Positions 59,545-64,000 of a stretch of DNA of 64,000 nt are shown one piece after another. Position 1 is the first letter of the stretch; every line of letters begins with the position of its first letter. The notes beneath the pieces are model-generated. The model worked only from the letters and a program-made list of their open reading frames with translations. It had not been told where the DNA came from and searched no databases. The position numbers were made by a program, and so were the translations under genes. Origin of the DNA: Nipponacmea schrenckii (lineage: Eukaryota; Mollusca; Gastropoda; Lottiidae); contig JAUJPP010000003.1 in assembly GCA_030562195.1 (NCBI GenBank), positions 27,187,398-27,251,397 of the forward strand. The letters run 5' to 3'.

Positions 59545-59611
59545 CTGGGGTTGAACCTTGGACCTTACAGTTAGCGTGCATGCATCTAACTCACTGAGCC
59601 AACGCGGTCCC
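59545..59611 (-). mobile_element. tRNA-like SINE head, minus strand
   Basis: Read on the minus strand: gggaccgcgttggctcagtg, agttagatgc and a ggttcaacccc B box. It matches the plus-strand copy at 43529-43600 in the A-box region. The arms do not form a clean acceptor stem, so it is a pol III-derived repeat. Confidence 0.5.
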
Positions 59612-59754
59612 ATCGTTAAAATTGAAATGTTACTATTATTTTTTTCAACCCAATTGAGAAAATTGTGAACATATAATTAGTGGCATCTAAAGTGCTGTAC
59701 AGTGGTACAGATAAAACATACAATCACCGAACCAGCTCTTGTTTTATTTTACAG

Positions 59755-59936
59755 AAGAAGAAGGCGTCGAATCTGAAATAACGAATGGAGAACATGTAAA
59801 AGTGATGATGATCAACAAATGTAACTTGATTGTTGGGTATAACATCAAAATAAACTATGTAAATACATTTAGTAAAAAAAAAAAAACGAAAAAAGGACCA
59901 AGAGATGAGTTTGCAGAAAAAAGCAAAGTTTTCAGG
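59755..59936 (+). other. possible exon, phase unresolved
   Basis: Acceptor ttttatttttacAG-like signal and donor TTTTCAG|GTAATT bound an open frame EEEGVESEITNGEHVKV...DEFAEKSKVF. It needs one incoming base, but the exon at 58288 supplies none; in the joined phase it stops after eight codons (KKKASNLK). Contains a 12-base poly-A run where a length error could sit. Confidence 0.25.
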
Positions 59937-60256
59937 TAATTTGACTGTTATCTATGCACAGGAATTCATACCATTAATATTTACAGAATCCGTCAAGTTA
60001 ACTTAGCCACTCTGGAAAACTACAGAAAGTCCGATCAATTAATGAATTTATTGGACATAGCTTGATTCCGAGTGGCCGTCACTTACATTTGTTTTCAAGA
60101 CACATATATTACTGGGATGTCGATTTGACTGGACTAATTATAAACCAAAACAATTTCTGTCAGTTAAAAATTTCCTTTGATCTATTTTTCAAAGTAACCT
60201 AAATTATCTGTTGCTTGTCATACCATTTCTACTCCACATATTTGTTTTATTTTCAG

Positions 60257-60744
60257 AAACGAGTGGTTATGAGTCGGATTTTGAAACATGGAGCAATGAA
60301 ACGTCGGACTGCTTAACAGCAAGGAGCACTCATACGTCCGACAGTTCAACAGCATGGAGCAATGGTACGTCCAATAGTTCAACAGCAAGGAGCAATGGTA
60401 CGTCCGACAGTTCAACAGTAAGGAGCAATGGTACGTCCAATAGTTCAACAGCATGGAGCAATGGTACGTCCGATAGTTCAACAGCAAGGAGCAATGGTAC
60501 GTCCAATAGTTCAACAGCAAGGAGCAATGGTACGTCCGACAGTTTAACAGCATCGAGCAATGATACGTCTTACAGTTCAACAGCATTAAGCAATGGTACG
60601 TCCAACAGTTCAACAGCATGGAGCAATGATACGTCAGATTGCTTAACGACATCGATCTATTGGCGCAAACAAGTTGATCATCTTAAAATAATGATATGGT
60701 ATTTACACCACATCGTTCACTACAGCGGATCATTAAGATTTTGA
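60257..60744 (+). other. open frame with 11-residue Ser/Thr/Asn repeats (33-bp minisatellite)
   Basis: Acceptor tattttcAG at 60255-60256, then TSGYESDFETW followed by about eleven repeats of SNGTSDSSTAR-like units and a stop at 60742-60744. Each unit carries Asn-Gly-Thr and often Asn-Ser-Ser, the N-glycosylation pattern. The 33-bp unit is divisible by three and opens frames on the other strand as well, so translation is unproven. Confidence 0.35.
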
Positions 60745-60893
60745 TTTAAAGGGACAGATTCGCCTTTTATGGATGTTGATTATATATGAATCTACTTCCT
60801 TCATGTTAGGTCCCAAACACATTTGAATAGATTTATTTTAATCATTTACATTTTTGCTATTAATTATATTAGTAATCAATATTTTGGGACAAT

Positions 60894-61769
60894 GTGGAAT
60901 CTACTTCATCTACAAGCAAGCCGCCACCAATTGCCAATCGATTTGATCCACTAACGCAGTCTTCCAAGAAACGCCAACACTCTCCACCTGCCACTGACCA
61001 TCTCGAAACTGAAATACTACCAACCCCTAAAAGACATAATGCCAAAATCAATTCTTCATCACCTCTTTCCAATACCGCCTTACCATTACCCCAGTCACCA
61101 AATACTCCGACCAATAACCACCGCCGAACACCTATGTCCAATCCTGAGACACCCATACAGACAATAGGCACTAGACGACGTCTTAGCTTAGGACATCAAC
61201 CAGGCAATAAACCACACCGTAACGACCATGATAACAGAAAATCTGACTGGAGTCTCCCGGAAATACTTAAACCTATCCTGATCATCGGTTCATCCAATAT
61301 CTCTCGTATGACAGAAATAGACCTCAACACTCAAGCTGAATCCTACCCCGGAGCCCGTATCAGACACATCTTCAATATCCTTCGTAAAACAGACCCCACA
61401 GACGTACCAAAAAAAGTCATATTTCGTGTAGGTATCAACAATAGACAGGAGCCAGGTGAGATTATCTACAAACAGATCTTGGAACATCTATACCTAGCCC
61501 ATTCGAAATATCCCGCAGCTACAATTTATTCCACACAGATACCATTTTCTACCAGTCTTCAAAGAGTTGAACCTCATGCTACAGAGAATCTTCGCCGCTA
61601 TAATGATATCATCTACCATACGCCATCTCCTGTCGCCATTACTATTCCGAGATTCAATGGAATGGTCGAGGTAACGTCCGATCATGTTCACTGGACAGCC
61701 TCCACTGCTACAAGTATCTGCGTTAAATGGGTCTCTCATTTAAACTTGATGCGGGAGGAAGTAATCTAA
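60894..61769 (+). CDS. SGNH-hydrolase-like ORF of a Penelope-like element
   Basis: About 291 codons opening with GTG (frame is open further 5'; first in-frame ATG is at PMSNPET). The N-terminal 120 residues are Pro/Ser/Thr-rich and basic. The second half has an SGNH-like layout: LIIGSSNISRM (block I Ser), VGINNRQE (Gly-x-Asn block III), and SDHVHWT (Asp-x-x-His block V). Such esterase-like ORFs accompany several retroelement types; here it sits directly upstream of Penelope-type sequence and is probably that element's first ORF. Frame is intact. Confidence 0.55.
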   Translation: MESTSSTSKPPPIANRFDPLTQSSKKRQHSPPATDHLETEILPTPKRHNAKINSSSPLSNTALPLPQSPNTPTNNHRRTPMSNPETPIQTIGTRRRLSLGHQPGNKPHRNDHDNRKSDWSLPEILKPILIIGSSNISRMTEIDLNTQAESYPGARIRHIFNILRKTDPTDVPKKVIFRVGINNRQEPGEIIYKQILEHLYLAHSKYPAATIYSTQIPFSTSLQRVEPHATENLRRYNDIIYHTPSPVAITIPRFNGMVEVTSDHVHWTASTATSICVKWVSHLNLMREEVI

Positions 61770-61784
61770 AATTAGGCCGAACAA

Positions 61785-62636
61785 TATTGAATCTTAGTAC
61801 GCGTCACACTTTCTCCCGTTGAAGAAAGACTTCTGGATCGCGGTTTAACTTTTATTCCCGTGTCAAAACCATTGTCTAATTCACCAATTTTATCGTCGGT
61901 TATAGAAATCCAACGAGTATTCAAACTCAATTTTTTCTTTCGTTTACGTCTTGGCCGCGTACCAAATTTGTTGAAAAAACTGGTTGGAATCCACCAGATA
62001 GTGCGATAGACAATGGTATTCTTAATATTTGCGATGAAATGTATGATGAAATCTTTCGGTTACCTTTGGTACTCGAGAAGAATAATTTAACCAACTTTGA
62101 ACGTAAAAATCTCAAACCACCACCCTTCAGTTAAATGAACGGCAAACATTAGCGGCAATAGTATGGATTTCTTGGACACTACGGTTTTCAAGGGAAACGA
62201 TTTCGAACAATCTTCTAAAGTAGATGTAAAAGTATTCTTCAAAGCAACCGATACACACCAACTTTTGTTTAAAAGCTCGTTTTACCCGAAGGATACATTT
62301 ACTGCGATAATAAAATCACAAATCCTAAGGTTCCAAAGGATTTGTACACAACAGACCGATTTTGATTCCGCGTGCAACCTAGTTTTAAGTAAATTGCGAG
62401 AGAGGGTTACTCAAAACGATTTTTACGCAAAATTAAAAAGGAAACGTTATTACAACTTCAGAAAAAACATGACCCCCCTCCTCCGCAGACTGGATTTGGC
62501 TCAAAACCTTGTGGTAGTTCTGCGTGTCGTACCTGCGATGTACCTATTTCTCATTTCTTTAAAAACAATAAAACCGGCAAAACTTTTCTTATTTCTGACC
62601 AACCTTCATGCGGCGACCAAAACCTTATTTACCTAA
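61785..62636 (+). pseudogene. Penelope-type RT remnant without palm
   Basis: The reading begins PVEERLLDRGLTFIPV, a usual Penelope RT start, continues to NNLTNFERKNLKPPPFS in a second frame, then jumps to MDFLDTTVFKGNDFEQ, VDVKVFFKATDTHQLL, SSFYPKDTFTAIIKSQILRF, the region after the RT catalytic box. The FxDD-bearing part is absent. Unable to work as a polymerase. Confidence 0.6.
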
Positions 62637-63122
62637 TTTCATGTAAAATGCGACGTACAGTACATCGGAGAAACTAAAAACGCGTTACGGACTCGATTTA
62701 ATGGCCATCGGTACGATATAGTACATGGCAAAAATAGACCAATTTCAAATCACTTTAATCTACCCGACCATTCCATTGAAGACTTGTTGGTTATGCCAAT
62801 CGAAAAGATACAACCTATAATCAATATCAAGCCCAAGCAAAGAAGACTACAACGCGAGAGTTATTGGATGGACCAACTTCAAACCGTACACCCAAATGGA
62901 TTAAATATACAGCACGATTACCAGATAATACCCTTTGTTGCCACCTACAACCATACTGCCACCAATGCCTCCCATATCGTTAGACGCCACTACCAGAAAC
63001 TTCAAGACCAATATCCCCATGTTTACAGCAAGCGACTTGTAACAGCCTATAGAAGAAACAAAAACCTCAGTAATATCCTAGTCCATGGTAGACTTGACCC
63101 TCAACAATCTAATATTTTATAA
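62637..63122 (+). pseudogene. GIY-YIG endonuclease end of Penelope-like element
   Basis: In the frame before the shift: CGSSACRTC linker and NLIYLISCK; after a shift near 62650: VQYIGETKNALRTRFNGHR, FNLPDHSIEDL, RESYWMDQLQTVHP. These are the Y, Y-I-G, Arg and Glu positions of the GIY-YIG nuclease fused to Penelope RTs. The last 112 codons (62784-63122) are open. Confidence 0.65.
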
Positions 63123-63130
63123 ACCAATTA

Positions 63131-64000
63131 GGATTTAAATTCCAGCAATTTTACTTTCTCTAATATCTTTCAATTTCTTGCAGGTACATGTACAATATTT
63201 ATTCTTTGACGTTCTCATATTACAGGATCTATCATTAGGTATTCATTGACAGAAGAATTTTTATATTTTCCCAGCTATTTTACCAAAAGAATTTATACTT
63301 TTTAGAGATGTGTTTTTCAAAAATAACAAATTTAATTTTCTTAACCTTTAACTTGCACCTTGTTTTCTGTATCATAAATCTTTGCTTTGCGACCTAGGCC
63401 AGTGCTTTTATGAGACTTAGTTCTCATCACCATCTAACACTGCCCTTCAATACGGACTGTTCGAACGACCTTTGACCTAACTCAGTTTTAACCAATCACG
63501 TGGCATCGTTTCCCTGAGACAGGATAATGTGGCGCGAACAATTGGTGTATTCTGAGACGTATTAGACTAGTATAGTTTATCAAGTCCGCTCAAAAAGAAA
63601 GTATAACAGGGTTTTTCATTGGCTGTTCTGATCAGTTCAAATTAAGTGGATTGGTTAGAACAGGGGTCATTAGGTTGGAATGGACTGCCTACTACAACCT
63701 TGTAAACTAAATTACAATTAATCAAGTCATTATTATTTTTATTGTTTTTAGAGAAATTATTGTACATTGTTTTTATGTCTTATATTTTATGTATTATAAT
63801 TATGTTACATCCAATGAGATAATTGTATGGATTTGACGGAAATAAATAAATGAGTATGATTATGAGCCACCGCGGATCACCGAAAGAAACTTCTGTCCGA
63901 ACAACTTTTCTATTAAATATCAGACGCTTAACACAGATTGTTTAAGTCTTTTGGCACCTACAACCATACTGCCACCAGGTTCAGGTCTGTAATTTCTATA
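63131..64000. other. non-coding; short repeat of Penelope 3' coding sequence at the end
   Basis: No gene recognised. At 63957-63980 a 24-base match to 62942-62965 appears after 830 bases of unrelated AT-rich DNA. Confidence 0.45.

Larger units (their letters stand above)
60850..63130 (+). mobile_element. Penelope-like retroelement, internally deleted
   Basis: Order on the plus strand: SGNH-like ORF, RT N-terminal part, RT C-terminal part, Cys-rich linker, GIY-YIG endonuclease. The RT catalytic core is missing (junction about 62110-62165) and there are at least two frameshifts after it. A 24-base piece of the 3' coding end (cctacaaccatactgccacc) recurs at 63958, suggesting a further partial copy to the right of the window. 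Confidence 0.65.

Noticed and set aside
60218..60652. Minus-strand frames across the 33-bp repeat
   Set aside because: Reverse reading of a repeat with period divisible by three.

Overview
The window is AT-rich animal nuclear DNA: genes are split by GT-AG introns, intergenic space is large, and minisatellites, hairpin-type transposons, SINE-like repeats and non-LTR/Penelope-type retroelements are abundant. Protein types and repeat style fit a lophotrochozoan, most likely a mollusc (gastropod-like); the organism itself is inferred, not read.

Layout. 1-16.6 kb is mostly non-coding: short tandem repeats, a perfect hairpin, a dispersed transposon family, SINE-like pieces, and one C-terminal exon of a meteorin-like secreted protein (4382-4823, minus). 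16.65-29.58 kb is a complete sodium/calcium exchanger gene (NCX/SLC8 family, minus strand, 10 coding exons, 815 aa by my splicing model). Its introns hold a 5-kb 31-bp minisatellite, a 24-bp and a 44-bp satellite, and a 317-bp hairpin element. 29.6-36.6 kb holds a hairpin, two satellites (one is an inverted relative of the 8-kb satellite) and a strong promoter candidate (CRE-CCAAT-CRE at 35.34-35.39 kb) that could drive the exchanger. 36.66-39.66 kb is a nearly intact L2/CR1-type LINE with one frameshift. 39.7-49.7 kb is repeats and hairpin elements.

49.75-52.98 kb is an intact four-exon plus-strand gene of 471 aa. Its product has a short RHIM-like N-terminal motif, a region resembling the TRADD N-terminal domain, and an apolipoprotein-L-like membrane domain. 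This is the most interesting item: a possible signalling-adaptor plus membrane-effector fusion in one chain. 53-57 kb carries eroded reverse-transcriptase fragments. 57.17-58.36 kb has two exons with an RBM22-like RRM half, followed by possible downstream exons whose reading phases do not join. 60.9-63.1 kb is a broken Penelope-like element (SGNH-like ORF, RT ends without the catalytic core, GIY-YIG end).

The genes do not form a shared pathway: exchanger = calcium extrusion, ApoL-like gene = candidate innate-immune/cell-death factor, the rest are fragments or mobile DNA. All splice sites were placed by eye from AG/GT signals and phase agreement; no search was run.
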